A DNA stretch of 64,000 nt from Imbroritus primus (GTDB lineage Bacteria > Pseudomonadota > Gammaproteobacteria > Burkholderiales > Burkholderiaceae), in assembly GCA_000272025.2 (NCBI GenBank), contig AKCV02000025.1:372001-436000 (forward strand), written 5' to 3'. A model generated the notes under the pieces. The model saw only the letters and a list, made by a program, of their open reading frames with translations. It ran no database searches and was not told where the DNA came from. Positions 1-10,136 of this stretch are shown here, piece after piece; the first letter of the stretch is position 1, and every line of letters begins with the position of its first letter. The translations under genes were made by a program, and so were the position numbers.

Positions 1-1007
1 AGGCCAAGTGCATCATCGAAGGCACGGACCTGCGCGAGCGCATTCTGGCCGGTGTTGGCGTCGATCACCAGCAGCGCTTCATGTGGCGCATCGGGCATGG
101 CCTTGCTGATGACGCGCTTGATCTTCTTCAGCTCTTCCATGAGGTGCAACTGCGTGGGCAGCCGGCCGGCGGTATCGGCCATCATGATGTCGACGCCACG
201 CGCCTTGGCCGCATTGACGGCGTCGAACGACACGGCTGCCGGGTCGCCGCCGTCCTGCGCGATGACCGTTACACCGTTGCGCTCTCCCCAGATCATCAGC
301 TGTTCGCGAGCGGCGGCGCGGAAGGTATCGCCGGCGGCCAGCAGCACGCTCTGTCCGTAGTGCTGGAAATGCTTGCACAGCTTGCCGATGCTGGTGGTCT
401 TGCCGGCGCCATTGACACCGGCGATCATCACCACCAGCGGCTGCGCACGGCCCAGCACCATGGTCTTTTCAAGCGGCTTCAGCAGTTCGGTGAGCACGTC
501 GCGCAGTGCGGCCTTCACGCCGTCCGCGGTGTCGATGCGCTGCTGCTTGACGCGCTTGCGCAGCTCGCCCAACAGGAATTCGGTCGCTTCGACCCCGGCA
601 TCGCTCATCAGCAGGGCGGTTTCGAGTTCCTCGAACAACGCTTCGTCGACCTTGACGCCGACGAAGAGCGTGCCGATGTTCCGGCTGGTCTTGGCCAGGC
701 CGGAGCGCAGCCGGGTCATCCAGCTTTGCTTGGCGGCTTCCGGCACAGGCGGTGGCGGAACCACTTCGACCTCTGCTTCCGTGCTGGCGGCAAGAGTGGC
801 AATGGTGGAAGCGTCAGAAACGTTGGCAGTGGACGCCGGGATGCCGGAACCGGCCGGGCCCGGGGATGGGGTTGCAGCTTCTGGCGGCAACGCGCCGACG
901 CCGGCATCCGGCGGTGTGACTGGCGCAGCTTCGCGCGCGGTATCCTGTGGTGCTGCCTCGGGCGCTTCCGCCGGTTGGGCCTTGCGCTTTTTCCAGAAAC
1001 TAAACAT
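1..1007 (-). CDS. ftsY: Signal recognition particle receptor FtsY (3' part cut by window edge)
   Basis: FtsY is the membrane-associated SRP receptor GTPase that docks ribosome-SRP complexes at the translocon. Reading the minus strand from the ATG at 1007 gives MFSFWKKRKAQ followed by a low-complexity Ala/Pro/Glu A domain (about residues 12-105). The N domain follows, then the G domain with P-loop GVNGAGKTTSIGK (about residue 200), the FRAAAREQL insertion-box region, and DTAGRLPTQ. About 335 codons are visible; the NKxD motif and C-terminus lie beyond position 1. The gene is divergent from the M16 peptidase genes, an arrangement common in Burkholderiales. The start is supported by the typical short basic N-terminus. 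Family assignment is secure. Confidence 0.95.
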   Translation of the reverse strand, partial: MFSFWKKRKAQPAEAPEAAPQDTAREAAPVTPPDAGVGALPPEAATPSPGPAGSGIPASTANVSDASTIATLAASTEAEVEVVPPPPVPEAAKQSWMTRLRSGLAKTSRNIGTLFVGVKVDEALFEELETALLMSDAGVEATEFLLGELRKRVKQQRIDTADGVKAALRDVLTELLKPLEKTMVLGRAQPLVVMIAGVNGAGKTTSIGKLCKHFQHYGQSVLLAAGDTFRAAAREQLMIWGERNGVTVIAQDGGDPAAVSFDAVNAAKARGVDIMMADTAGRLPTQLHLMEELKKIKRVISKAMPDAPHEALLVIDANTGQNALAQVRAFDDALG

Positions 1008-1092
1008 GTGGGTAATCGGTCAACTATCGGATATCGTGGCGCTATCGTATGGTGCGTACGCGCATATGCGCAAAATTCTAGCAGACCCCCTT

Positions 1093-2628
1093 ATGTTGCC
1101 GACCTTTCGTGTCCTTTCCGGGTGCTCCGCATCCCGTCAACCAACCCGCCTGTCCACCTCTGTGCACCGCATGCGGGCAGCGGTGCTGGTACTCGCCCTG
1201 TCCGCGCCGGCCCTGGTCGGGGCCCAGACGCCTGCACCGCCCGATGCGCCGCGTACCGATGCACTGCGGACAGAGGCCCGCGCCGCCGCGACCACGCACG
1301 AATTCCGCCTGCGCAACGGCTTGCGCCTGATCGTGAGAGAGGATCATCGCGCGCCCACCGTGGTCCACCAGGTGTGGTACCGCGCCGGGAGCGTGGATGA
1401 GGTAAGCGGTACCACCGGGGTCGCGCACATGCTCGAGCACATGATGTTTCGTGGTACGCCAGCCTATCCGGCCGGTACCTTCTCACGCATCGTGGCCGAA
1501 CTGGGCGGGCGTGACAATGCGATGACCAGCCGGGATTACACGATGTATTACCAGCAGGCCGAGAAATCGCACCTGCCGAAGCTGATGGCGATGGAAGCCG
1601 ACCGCATGGCGAATCTCAAGATGGCGCCGGACGATTTCAGCCGCGAGATGAAGGTCGTCATGGAAGAGCGGCGCCTGCGGACCGACGACTCGCCCAGCGG
1701 CACGCTGTTCGAGCAATTGATGGCGAACATGTATGTCGCATCGCCATACCGTCATCCGATCGTCGGCTGGATGGATGACCTGCAGCACATGACGCTTGAC
1801 GATGCCCTGGATTGGTATCGACGCTGGTACACGCCCGCCAACGCGGTGGTGGTCGTGGCGGGCGACGTCGATCCGCAGGCGGTGCGTGCCATGGCGGAGC
1901 GGACCTATGGCCGTGTCGCCACACGGCCGCTGCCTGCGCGCACACTCCGCGAGGAGCCGCCGCAAAAGGGCATCAAGCGTATTGCCGTGAAGGTGCCGGC
2001 GGAGAACCCGTCCGTGGTGCTGGCGTTCAAGACGCCCGCGTTGCGGGATGTCGAGAAGGATGCCGATCCCTATGCGCTGGACGTGCTGGCAGCCGTGCTG
2101 AGCGGCTATGAGAATGCCCGGCTCGATCGCCTGCTGGTCCGCGAGCAGCGCATGGCGGATAGCGTGAGCGCCGGCTACGACGGCCTTGGTCGCGGTCCCG
2201 CCATGTTCACGCTGTCGGCCACGCCGGCCAAGGGACATACGACCGAAGCCCTGGAGCAGGCCATGCGCGCCGAGGTGGCACGGATTGCGCGGGAAGGCGT
2301 GTCCGCGCAGGAGCTGCGGCGCATCAAGGCGCAGCTGGTGGCAAGCCAGGTCTACAAGCGCGACTCGGTATTCGGGCAAGGCATGGAAATCGGTATTGCG
2401 GAGATGTCGGGTATTTCCTGGCGCCAGCTCGATCGCATGCTGGAGCGCATCCAGAGCGTGACGTCAGAGCAGGTGCAGGCCGTTGCGGCCCGCTATTTCG
2501 GGGACGATGCACTGACGGTGGCCACGCTCGTGCCGCAGCCGCTCGATGGCAAGGCGCGACCTGTTCCTGGCGATATGCCGACCACAGCGCCAACCACAGC
2601 GCCGGCCTCGCAAGGCCGGCCTCATTGA
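1093..2628 (+). CDS. M16 family zinc metallopeptidase (active subunit), exported
   Basis: This is a pitrilysin/PqqL-like M16 peptidase. The inverted zinc motif HMLEH lies in GVAHMLEHMMFRGT, and the downstream Glu ligand lies in the VVMEERR region, so the copy should be catalytically competent. Two M16 domains follow an N-terminal signal peptide (MRAAVLVLALSAPALVGAQ, if read from the ATG at 1171). Start choice is uncertain: in-frame ATGs at 1066, 1093 and 1171 lack a good ribosome site, and the frame stays open upstream into ftsY antisense. 1171 gives the cleanest signal peptide; 1093 is given here as a compromise. The gene lies 16 bp upstream of a second, motif-less M16 protein. The pair probably forms a heterodimeric periplasmic peptidase. 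Confidence 0.88.
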   Translation: MLPTFRVLSGCSASRQPTRLSTSVHRMRAAVLVLALSAPALVGAQTPAPPDAPRTDALRTEARAAATTHEFRLRNGLRLIVREDHRAPTVVHQVWYRAGSVDEVSGTTGVAHMLEHMMFRGTPAYPAGTFSRIVAELGGRDNAMTSRDYTMYYQQAEKSHLPKLMAMEADRMANLKMAPDDFSREMKVVMEERRLRTDDSPSGTLFEQLMANMYVASPYRHPIVGWMDDLQHMTLDDALDWYRRWYTPANAVVVVAGDVDPQAVRAMAERTYGRVATRPLPARTLREEPPQKGIKRIAVKVPAENPSVVLAFKTPALRDVEKDADPYALDVLAAVLSGYENARLDRLLVREQRMADSVSAGYDGLGRGPAMFTLSATPAKGHTTEALEQAMRAEVARIAREGVSAQELRRIKAQLVASQVYKRDSVFGQGMEIGIAEMSGISWRQLDRMLERIQSVTSEQVQAVAARYFGDDALTVATLVPQPLDGKARPVPGDMPTTAPTTAPASQGRPH

Positions 2629-2644
2629 TCAACGGAATGCCTGA

Positions 2645-4015
2645 ATGAAGCTGCTGAAGATGCGTTACTGGATATCGGCTGGCTGGTTGCTGGCCACGCT
2701 GTTCGCCCCATCCGCCGCACAGGCTGCGCTGCCGATCCAGCATTGGACTGCAGCCTCCGGTGCGCGCGTGTATTTTGTGCCGAGCCCGTCGATTCCAATG
2801 CTCGACATCAATCTCGATCTGGATGCCGGCACGCGTTTCGATCCGCGCGACAAGGCGGGCCTGGCAACGATGGTGGCCGGCCTGCTCGACAAAGGTGTGG
2901 CAGCAGCAGATGCGGCGCCAGCCCGCAGCGAAGGCGAGTTGGCCGATGCCTTTGCCGATCTCGGTGCGGAATTTGGCGGCGGCGTGTCCGACGACCGTGC
3001 TTCGATCCGCTTGCGCACGCTGTCGTCCCCGGCCGCACGTACGGCTGCCGTGGCGCTCATGGCGCAGATCGTGAGCCGGCCTGCCTATCCGGTGGAAATG
3101 GTCGAGCGGGAAAAAGCCCGCTTGACAGCGGCGTTGCGCGAAGCCGAGACGCGCCCGGCAGCCATGGCCGCGCGGGCCTTCAATGCCGCGCTCTATGGCG
3201 ATCATCCGTATGGCTTCACGGCCAGCCCCGAGACCGTGCAAGCCATCACGCGCGATGATCTCGTGGCTTTCCATCAGCGCCGCTATGATGCCGGGCACGC
3301 CGTGGTGACCCTGATTGGGGACATCGACCGGGCGCAGGCGCAGCAGATCGCCGACCAGCTGACTGCGGGATTGCCGCGCACCGCAACCGCCGCGCCTTCC
3401 ACAACCGGTTTGCCGCCGGTGCTGCCGCTGGCTGCGCCGCGCGACATCCGTCTGCCGCATCCGGCGCAGCAGGCACACGTGCTCGTCGGCCAGCCCGGCA
3501 TTGCACGTAGCGATCCGGACTTCTTCGCGATCCTGGTGGGCAACCACATTCTTGGCGGCGGCGGGTTCACCTCGCGCCTGACGAGCGAAGTCCGCGAGAA
3601 GCGCGGCCTTACCTATGGCATTTCGAGCGGGTTTGCACCGCTGCTGCAGCCCGGTCCGTTCCAGATCAGCGTGCAGACGCGCAAGGACCAGGCCGATGAG
3701 GCGTTGCGCGTATTGCGTGCGGAGCTGGCGCGCTTCGTCGCGGAAGGGCCGAGCGTGGCGGAGATGAAAGCCGCCAAGGCCAACCTCGTGAATGGTTTTC
3801 CGCTGCGGCTCGACAGCAACCGCAAGCTGATCGGCAATGTCGCCAATATCGCCTGGTATGGCCTGCCGCTCGACTACCTCGATGGCTGGACGCGTCGCGT
3901 CGAAGCGGTCACCGCCGACCAGGTACGCATGGCCTTCCAGCGCGCATTGCAGCCAGAGCGCATGGTGACCGTGGTCGTGGGCGCGGCAGACCAGCCGGTT
4001 GCCCCATCGAAGTGA
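2645..4015 (+). CDS. M16 family peptidase-like protein (non-catalytic subunit), exported
   Basis: 456 residues with an N-terminal signal peptide (hydrophobic core about residues 9-28, ending SAAQA). The M16 fold is recognisable from the R/Y-type C-terminal motif in GGGGFTSRLTSEVREKRGLTYG-like sequence near residue 305. At the place where HxxEH should be, the sequence reads GLATMVAGLLDKG with no His, so zinc cannot be bound in the usual way. Such partners help form the closed chamber with the active subunit. It is only 16 bp downstream of the active M16 gene, so the two are probably co-transcribed and co-assembled in the periplasm. The physiological substrate is unknown. Confidence 0.88.
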   Translation: MKLLKMRYWISAGWLLATLFAPSAAQAALPIQHWTAASGARVYFVPSPSIPMLDINLDLDAGTRFDPRDKAGLATMVAGLLDKGVAAADAAPARSEGELADAFADLGAEFGGGVSDDRASIRLRTLSSPAARTAAVALMAQIVSRPAYPVEMVEREKARLTAALREAETRPAAMAARAFNAALYGDHPYGFTASPETVQAITRDDLVAFHQRRYDAGHAVVTLIGDIDRAQAQQIADQLTAGLPRTATAAPSTTGLPPVLPLAAPRDIRLPHPAQQAHVLVGQPGIARSDPDFFAILVGNHILGGGGFTSRLTSEVREKRGLTYGISSGFAPLLQPGPFQISVQTRKDQADEALRVLRAELARFVAEGPSVAEMKAAKANLVNGFPLRLDSNRKLIGNVANIAWYGLPLDYLDGWTRRVEAVTADQVRMAFQRALQPERMVTVVVGAADQPVAPSK

Positions 4016-4129
4016 TGCCGGCGTGCCGGTCCAGGCGGTTCGGCTGCCTGCGGCTGCTCGACGGGAGCACGCGCGGCTGACGCTGTACATCATGTGTGAT
4101 TTACCCCCGGGTGGCGCGCACGCAGCGGC

Positions 4130-4135
4130 TACAAT
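4130..4135 (+). promoter_or_regulatory. Candidate -10 box of rsmD (TACAAT)
   Basis: TACAAT lies in the 10-mer GCTACAATGC, which also precedes mutM, the TPR gene and the DUF502 gene in this window. The rsmD ATG begins 7 bp downstream, where the transcription start would be expected. No convincing -35 is visible. Confidence 0.4.
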
Positions 4136-4141
4136 GCTGCC

Positions 4142-4768
4142 ATGTCAGCCACCCGCTCCCGCTCCCGTTCATCATCCGCTCCCGCATCGAAGGCCGTACC
4201 CGGTCGGCCACGGGGCGTGCCGCGCCAGGTCCGCATCATTGGCGGGCAATGGAAACGGACGCCGCTGGCCGTGCTCGACGCCGATGGCCTGCGGCCCACG
4301 CCCGACCGCGTTCGCGAAACGCTTTTCAACTGGCTGGGCCAGGATCTGGGCGGCTGTACCTGCTTGGACCTGTTTGCCGGCTCCGGCGCGCTCGGCTTCG
4401 AGGCAGCGTCGCGTGGCGCTGCCCGGGTGGTGATGGTCGAGAGCCTGCCGGCCGCTGTCCGCCAGCTGCAGGCGATGCGCGACAAGCTGCACGCCGGCAT
4501 GGTGGACATCCGTGCCGGGGATGCACTGGGCCATCTGGCAAGCTGCCCGCCCGGGGCCTTCGACGTGATCTTCATCGATCCGCCGTTCGGCAGCCCGCTC
4601 GCCGCCCGGGCACTCGCCGCTGCCGTGTCGCGGCTCAAGCCAGCCGGCCACATCTATCTCGAGTCAGGCGAGGACATGTCGGCGGCGCTGCCCGCGGAGC
4701 TCGAAATCGTCCGCTATCTGCATGCCGGAATGGTGCATGCGCACTTGCTGGCCGCCAAAACCAGTTAA
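4142..4768 (+). CDS. rsmD: 16S rRNA (guanine(966)-N(2))-methyltransferase RsmD
   Basis: RsmD methylates N2 of G966 in 16S rRNA during 30S assembly, using S-adenosylmethionine. The 208-residue protein has a basic Ser/Arg-rich N-terminal tail (residues 1-25), then RIIGGQWKRTPL and the SAM-binding motif DLFAGSGALGFEAASRG (about residue 75). The catalytic (D/N)PP(F/Y) motif appears as FIDPPFGSP (about residue 145). It is followed by coaD, and the rsmD-coaD order is very common. The ATG at 4142 sits only 6 bp after a TACAAT box, with no Shine-Dalgarno, so the message may be leaderless. Confidence 0.95.
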   Translation: MSATRSRSRSSSAPASKAVPGRPRGVPRQVRIIGGQWKRTPLAVLDADGLRPTPDRVRETLFNWLGQDLGGCTCLDLFAGSGALGFEAASRGAARVVMVESLPAAVRQLQAMRDKLHAGMVDIRAGDALGHLASCPPGAFDVIFIDPPFGSPLAARALAAAVSRLKPAGHIYLESGEDMSAALPAELEIVRYLHAGMVHAHLLAAKTS

Positions 4769-4861
4769 ACTACGCCGCTACCCGGGAAAACCCCAGCCCG
4801 CGATGGGCATTGCTGCCCCGGGTGATGCAGGGCGGGGTACAGCCAGGGTAATCGAAACTAA

Positions 4862-5647
<786 letters not shown>

Positions 5648-5658
5648 TTCCGGTGGAG

Positions 5659-5677
5659 CCCTCGCCCATCCCGAGGG
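5659..5677. terminator. Possible hairpin between convergent ferredoxin and BCCT genes
   Basis: CCCTCG and CGAGGG form a 6-bp stem with a 7-nt loop, 11 bp after the ferredoxin stop. There is no clear U tract, so this is a weak terminator call. Confidence 0.3.
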
Positions 5678-5802
5678 TTCCGCATCATCTTGGAACGCGC
5701 ATGCCGGTGCACGGCTGTGCCGGTCGTTCTGCTATCACCTCACCAAATTCCATGCTGCCATCCCTGGACGGACGCCGAGTTGCGCGCATCCGGCAATCCG
5801 GC

Positions 5803-7395
5803 TCAGGGTTGGGCCTTGTCCTGCTGATCCGCCTGGTCTCGGCTCGCTGCGGCGATGGCGGCCGCGGCCTCGCTGTCTCGCTGCAACCAGCGTTCGATCG
5901 CGTGCCGCGTGCGCAGGCTCAGCTGGCGCTGGCGGACATACTCGGCATCGAGTACGCGATAGAGCGACCACATGATCAGTACCAGCAGGACGGCAAACGG
6001 AAAGGCCGTGATGATGAGCGCACTCTGGAGCGCGTCGAGTCCGCCAGCCAGCAGCAGGGCCGCTGCAATCACGGCGATGCTCACGCCCCAGATGATCCGG
6101 CGGGAGACCGGTGGGTCGCCGCGCTCCGGGCTGGACATGGTGGCCAGCACCAGCACCGCCGAGTCGGCCGACGTGACGAAGAAGATGACCAGCAGCAGAA
6201 TCGTCAGGCCGGCGAGGAAGGTCGCCGCCGGGTAGGTATCGAGCAGGGCGAACAGCACGTTCTGGTAGCCGCTCTGGGCTGCCGCGACCATCTGTCCGTT
6301 GCCAAACATCTGTTCCCACATGGCTGCTCCGCCAAACACGGAGAACCACAGGAAACCTAGCAGGCTCGGCGCGATCACCACACCCAGCACGAATTCCCGC
6401 ACCGTGCGCCCCTTGGAAATGCGGGCGATGAAAATGCCGACGAACGGCGACCACGAGATCCACCAGGCCCAGTAAAAGATCGTCCAGTCCTGTACCCACG
6501 TGCTGGCCGTGAACGGCGACATACGCAGGCTCATGCTGACCAGCTGGCTCAGGTAGGCGCCGAGCGTGGTGGTGAAGATGTCGAAGATGAAACTGACGGG
6601 GCCGAGCACGAGGATCATCAGCAGGAGCAGGACGGCCAGCGCCAGGTTGCCGTTCGACAGCCATTTAATGCCACGCGTGACACCGCTTGTGGTGGAGGCC
6701 ATGTAGAGGACAAAGGCGACGGTGATCACACTCATCTGTGTCAGCGTGCTGGCTGGTATGCCGAAGACACGCTCGAGTCCCGCGCTGATCTGCAATGTCC
6801 CGAAGCCAAGTGTGGTGGCGACGCCAAGAGCGGTCGACACAATGGCAAGGATGTTGACGAAATGGCCGATCCACCCGGTGTGCCGGTGCCCGATCAGCGG
6901 CTGCAGCAGGTCGCTGATCAGTCCGCGTCCTTGCCGGTTGAACATGAACCACGACATGGCCAGGCCCACCAGTGCGTAGATCGCCCACGGATGCAGACCC
7001 CAGTGAAAGAATACGTAGCGCATGGATGCGCGTGCGGCCAAGATACTCTGCGGGGCGAGGCCTTCCGGTGGCGCGAGGTAGTGGGACACGGGTTCCGCCG
7101 CGCCCCAGAACACTAGCCCGATGCCCATGCCCGCAGCAAACAGCATGGACATCCAGCTCGCATTGGAGAATTCGGGCTCGGCGTCTTCGCCGCCGATGCG
7201 CAGGTTGGCAAAGCGGCTGAACAGCAGGTAGATCAGGAATACCAGCGTGGCGAACACGGCCAGCAGGTAGAACCAGCCGAAGCGGACCGAGACCACGGCG
7301 AGACCGGACTGGATGAAGACATGAAATCCTTTGGGCCAGAGGCCTGCTACGAGGGACAGCAAGGCCACCACGAGGATCGAGATACGGAAGACCAC
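5803..7395 (-). CDS. BCCT family (betaine/carnitine/choline) transporter
   Basis: Sodium- or proton-coupled uptake of quaternary amines (glycine betaine, choline or carnitine) across the inner membrane is the known role of this family. The protein has about 12 hydrophobic segments. Diagnostic motifs are GMGIGLVFWGAAEP near the third helix and the Trp-rich signature FYWAWWISWSPFVGIF, followed by ARISKGRTVREF. A GTG start at 7395 is chosen because AAAGGAG lies 8 bp upstream and the protein then begins MVFRISILVVALL at the first helix. The frame extends upstream to 7590, but that 65-residue tail looks non-conserved. The exact substrate cannot be read from sequence. Confidence 0.9.
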   Translation of the reverse strand: MVFRISILVVALLSLVAGLWPKGFHVFIQSGLAVVSVRFGWFYLLAVFATLVFLIYLLFSRFANLRIGGEDAEPEFSNASWMSMLFAAGMGIGLVFWGAAEPVSHYLAPPEGLAPQSILAARASMRYVFFHWGLHPWAIYALVGLAMSWFMFNRQGRGLISDLLQPLIGHRHTGWIGHFVNILAIVSTALGVATTLGFGTLQISAGLERVFGIPASTLTQMSVITVAFVLYMASTTSGVTRGIKWLSNGNLALAVLLLLMILVLGPVSFIFDIFTTTLGAYLSQLVSMSLRMSPFTASTWVQDWTIFYWAWWISWSPFVGIFIARISKGRTVREFVLGVVIAPSLLGFLWFSVFGGAAMWEQMFGNGQMVAAAQSGYQNVLFALLDTYPAATFLAGLTILLLVIFFVTSADSAVLVLATMSSPERGDPPVSRRIIWGVSIAVIAAALLLAGGLDALQSALIITAFPFAVLLVLIMWSLYRVLDAEYVRQRQLSLRTRHAIERWLQRDSEAAAAIAAASRDQADQQDKAQP

Positions 7396-7768
7396 GGTAT
7401 GTGCTCCTTTCTGAGTCGCGCCTGCGAGCGGTGCGCAAAGGGCTGGCGCCACGGCAAAGCTGTGCGCCGCATAGTCACGCAGGTTGGCTGCGATGAGATC
7501 GGCTACTGGCTTGACGACAGCATGCACCTGCGGGGCGCGCGTGTCGACCAGTGTCGCGGTGAAGAATGCAGTGCCTGACCGGGAGGTCACCGGGCAGGAC
7601 GCTCGGGCATGCGGCTCGCTGCGATGCCGTCGTGCCCAGGCGGAAAGTGGCGTGCAGGCGTCTCATGGCGTCACAGCCAAGGCCGCTATTGTAAACGCCG
7701 TGAGTGGGATCGCCAAACGGCGGGTGATGCATGCTGCGCACAGAGGATGGGGCACAACCTGGCGATGT
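7396..7768. other. Leader/intergenic region upstream of the BCCT gene
   Basis: About 370 bp without a convincing gene. It holds the BCCT ribosome site near 7404-7410 and a sigma-70-like promoter at 7688-7716 on the minus strand. If that promoter is used, the BCCT message has a leader of roughly 290 nt. I see no recognisable riboswitch. Confidence 0.5.
7688..7716 (-). promoter_or_regulatory. Candidate sigma-70 promoter for the BCCT gene
   Basis: On the minus strand, TTGGCG (7716-7711) and TACAAT (7693-7688) are separated by 17 bp. The match is 4/6 at -35 and 5/6 at -10. Confidence 0.45.
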
Positions 7769-7807
7769 AAAAAAGCCCCCGAGACCGGAGGACCGGCACT
7801 CGGGGGC
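7769..7807 (-). terminator. Rho-independent terminator of phoX
   Basis: On the minus strand, GCCCCCGAG and CTCGGGGGC form a 9-bp GC-rich stem around a 15-nt loop, followed directly by six T. It begins 57 bp after the phoX stop codon. Confidence 0.85.
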
Positions 7808-7864
7808 GCGGAGACCGCAAGCGGCATGCGTCAGGCAACCCGCAGGCCTGGGCGAGACGTATGC

Positions 7865-9943
7865 TTACACGCCGATCTCTCCGCCATCGTCCTTGGTGAT
7901 GGCGATGGTCGCCGAGCGCGGACGTGCCGTGCTCGCCGGGTTGGTCTGGCTGGCTGGCCAGTGGCCAGTGCCGCCGTCACCCGGGTGCTGGATGTTGACG
8001 AACATGGTCTTGTGGTCTGGCGTCATAGCGATACCAGTGATCTCGCAGTCGATCGGGCCCACGAGGAAGCGGCGCAGGTTCGCTTCCGTCGGGTTGGCAC
8101 CCTTGAGGGTCGCTACGCCCGGCGTGGTGCCGTCGTTGCCGGTCGGCGTGGCGGCGCCGCCGTCACCCACGGTACCCGGTGTAGCGGCCAGCATCATGCA
8201 GTTGGTGGTGCCAGTGTAGGCGCCATCGTCGGTCTGAATCCACAGGATGCCGCGCGAATCGAACCACAGACCGTCCGGGCTCGACATATCGTTGCTGGCG
8301 GTCAGGCCTGAGATGTTGTAGGTGGCCGGGGCTGCGGTCGGCGAGCCGAACACGTACACGTCCCACTTGAACGTCGTGGCGGTGGCATCGCCGCCGTCTT
8401 CGTGCCAGCGGATGATGTGGCCATTGGGGTTGCCCGGGCGCGGATTGGCGGCGCTCAGCGTGTTGTTGCTGTTGGTGAGCGTCATGTAGACCTCGCCGTT
8501 CAGCGGGTTGACGGCGCCCCATTCCGGACGGTCCATCTTGGTCGCGCCGACCGCATCGGCAGCCAGACGCGTATCGATCATGATGTCGGCCAGCGACGGG
8601 AAGGCAGCCAGCGCCGGATTGGCGGTGGTCAGCGGCAGCCATTCGCCGGCGCCGCTGGCGTCGAAGCGCGCCACATACAGTGTGCCGTCGTTCATGTACT
8701 TGGCGCCGGCGGCCAGGCCCTTGTCGGCGGGGTCGTATTTGGCGGTGGAGACGAACTTGTAGATGTAGTCACCGCTCTTGTCGTCACCCATGTAGAACAC
8801 CATCGGCTTGCCGGCGACCGGGTTGCACGGCCAGCAGCCCTCGTGGGCGAAGCGGCCGAGCGCGGTGCGCTTGACGGGCGTGGAGTTGGGGTCGAACGGG
8901 TCGACTTCGACGATCCAGCCATAGGTGTTGGCGGCATTGCGATAGTCGTCGGCAGCCGTAGCGCCCGTGGCAGCGATGTACCAGCGCTCGTACAGATCAC
9001 CGGTGAGCTGGCTCCAGCCAAAGCTGCCACCCTGGTTGGCGGTAAGCGAGTAGCGGTTCAGGCTGGCGTTGTCGGCGCGCGTGGTGTCAGCATCGCGGCG
9101 GAAGTAACCTTCCCAGTTCTCTTCGCAGGTCAGGTAGGTGCCCCACGGCGTCATGCCGTTGGCGCAGTTGTTGACCGTGCCACGGGTGCGCGTGCCGTCC
9201 GCCGAATACTTGGTCACAACGCGCGCATTGCCACGCACCGGGCCTTCGAGTTCCATCGGTGTGGCGGCGGTCAGGCGGCGGTTGTACATCGAACCGCGCA
9301 CATAGGTCATGCCGTTGCCGCTCGCGCCACGCTTTACTTCGACGATCGAGACGCCATGGGCGTTGACTTCCTTGTCCACGTCACTGGCCGGGCGCGGGTT
9401 GGTGTACGACGTACCGGCGGGGTGCAGGAAGTTCTGCGTGATGTTTTCGTGGTTCAGGCACAGCAGGCCCCGGTCCGAGCGCTTGGGGTCGTAGGCGCCG
9501 GCATCTGACAGCCCGAAGAAATACATGCCATCGTGATGGTCGCCGGCACGCAGCTCGTACGATGCGCCTGTTTCCGAGCCATCGCCGGCCCAGGAGGAAA
9601 TGCCGTAGACCAGCGGGTCGCCGAGGGCGTACAGGACCGACATCGAGTAGCCGGTCGGCAACTTGACGACATCGGCAAGGCTGTGCGCCACCGGGGAGAA
9701 GCCCAGCGCTGTCGGCTTGACGATCGGGTCGGTCGGCGTGGGGGGCGTCGGCGTGGTCGGTGCCGGATCATCGCCACCGCCGCAGGCCGACAGGCTCAGA
9801 CTGCCGAACAGGGCGGCCGTGGTCGCCGAGATACCGCCGAGCATCGTTTGCCGGCGCGACAGGCGGGCATTCAGGATGTCGGCAAAATGCAGGTTCTGCG
9901 TTTCGGTATCGCTGGAGGCAGGGGGCACGCTGTTTTTCGTCAC
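7865..9943 (-). CDS. phoX: PhoX family alkaline phosphatase (DUF839), Tat-exported
   Basis: PhoX enzymes are Ca/Fe-dependent periplasmic phosphomonoesterases that release phosphate from organic esters. The 692-residue protein carries a twin-arginine signal LSRRQTMLGG (about residue 28), a hydrophobic stretch and LSLSAC, which also fits a lipobox. A Thr/Pro-rich linker (about residues 58-75) follows. Family hallmarks include LCLNHENIT, TCEENWEGYF and, near the C-terminus, MTPDHKTMFVNIQHPGD. The GTG start at 9943 has GGAG 8 bp upstream. A strong terminator follows the gene. I see no clear Pho box in the 193 bp upstream. Family confident; lipidation is an inference. Confidence 0.92.
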   Translation of the reverse strand: MTKNSVPPASSDTETQNLHFADILNARLSRRQTMLGGISATTAALFGSLSLSACGGGDDPAPTTPTPPTPTDPIVKPTALGFSPVAHSLADVVKLPTGYSMSVLYALGDPLVYGISSWAGDGSETGASYELRAGDHHDGMYFFGLSDAGAYDPKRSDRGLLCLNHENITQNFLHPAGTSYTNPRPASDVDKEVNAHGVSIVEVKRGASGNGMTYVRGSMYNRRLTAATPMELEGPVRGNARVVTKYSADGTRTRGTVNNCANGMTPWGTYLTCEENWEGYFRRDADTTRADNASLNRYSLTANQGGSFGWSQLTGDLYERWYIAATGATAADDYRNAANTYGWIVEVDPFDPNSTPVKRTALGRFAHEGCWPCNPVAGKPMVFYMGDDKSGDYIYKFVSTAKYDPADKGLAAGAKYMNDGTLYVARFDASGAGEWLPLTTANPALAAFPSLADIMIDTRLAADAVGATKMDRPEWGAVNPLNGEVYMTLTNSNNTLSAANPRPGNPNGHIIRWHEDGGDATATTFKWDVYVFGSPTAAPATYNISGLTASNDMSSPDGLWFDSRGILWIQTDDGAYTGTTNCMMLAATPGTVGDGGAATPTGNDGTTPGVATLKGANPTEANLRRFLVGPIDCEITGIAMTPDHKTMFVNIQHPGDGGTGHWPASQTNPASTARPRSATIAITKDDGGEIGV

Positions 9944-10136
9944 TGGGATTTCTCCATTGCCAGTTGTGGGAAGCTGACAATGTAAGAGTCGCCTGTGACG
10001 CGACTATGTCGTTGCTGTGTCGCTTTGGTGACGGGCGCGACGCAAGCGGGTCGCACGAGCCGATGGTCATGTGCGGAGGATGGAGCGGGCCCGCGCGAGA
10101 TTGGCGGGCGCAGAGATGGCAGGCCCCTGTCGGCGG

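Noticed and set aside
373-1092. Long N-terminal extension of the first M16 ORF back to 373
   Set aside because: The extension is antisense to ftsY and would precede the signal peptide; it is an open-frame artefact of GC-rich DNA.
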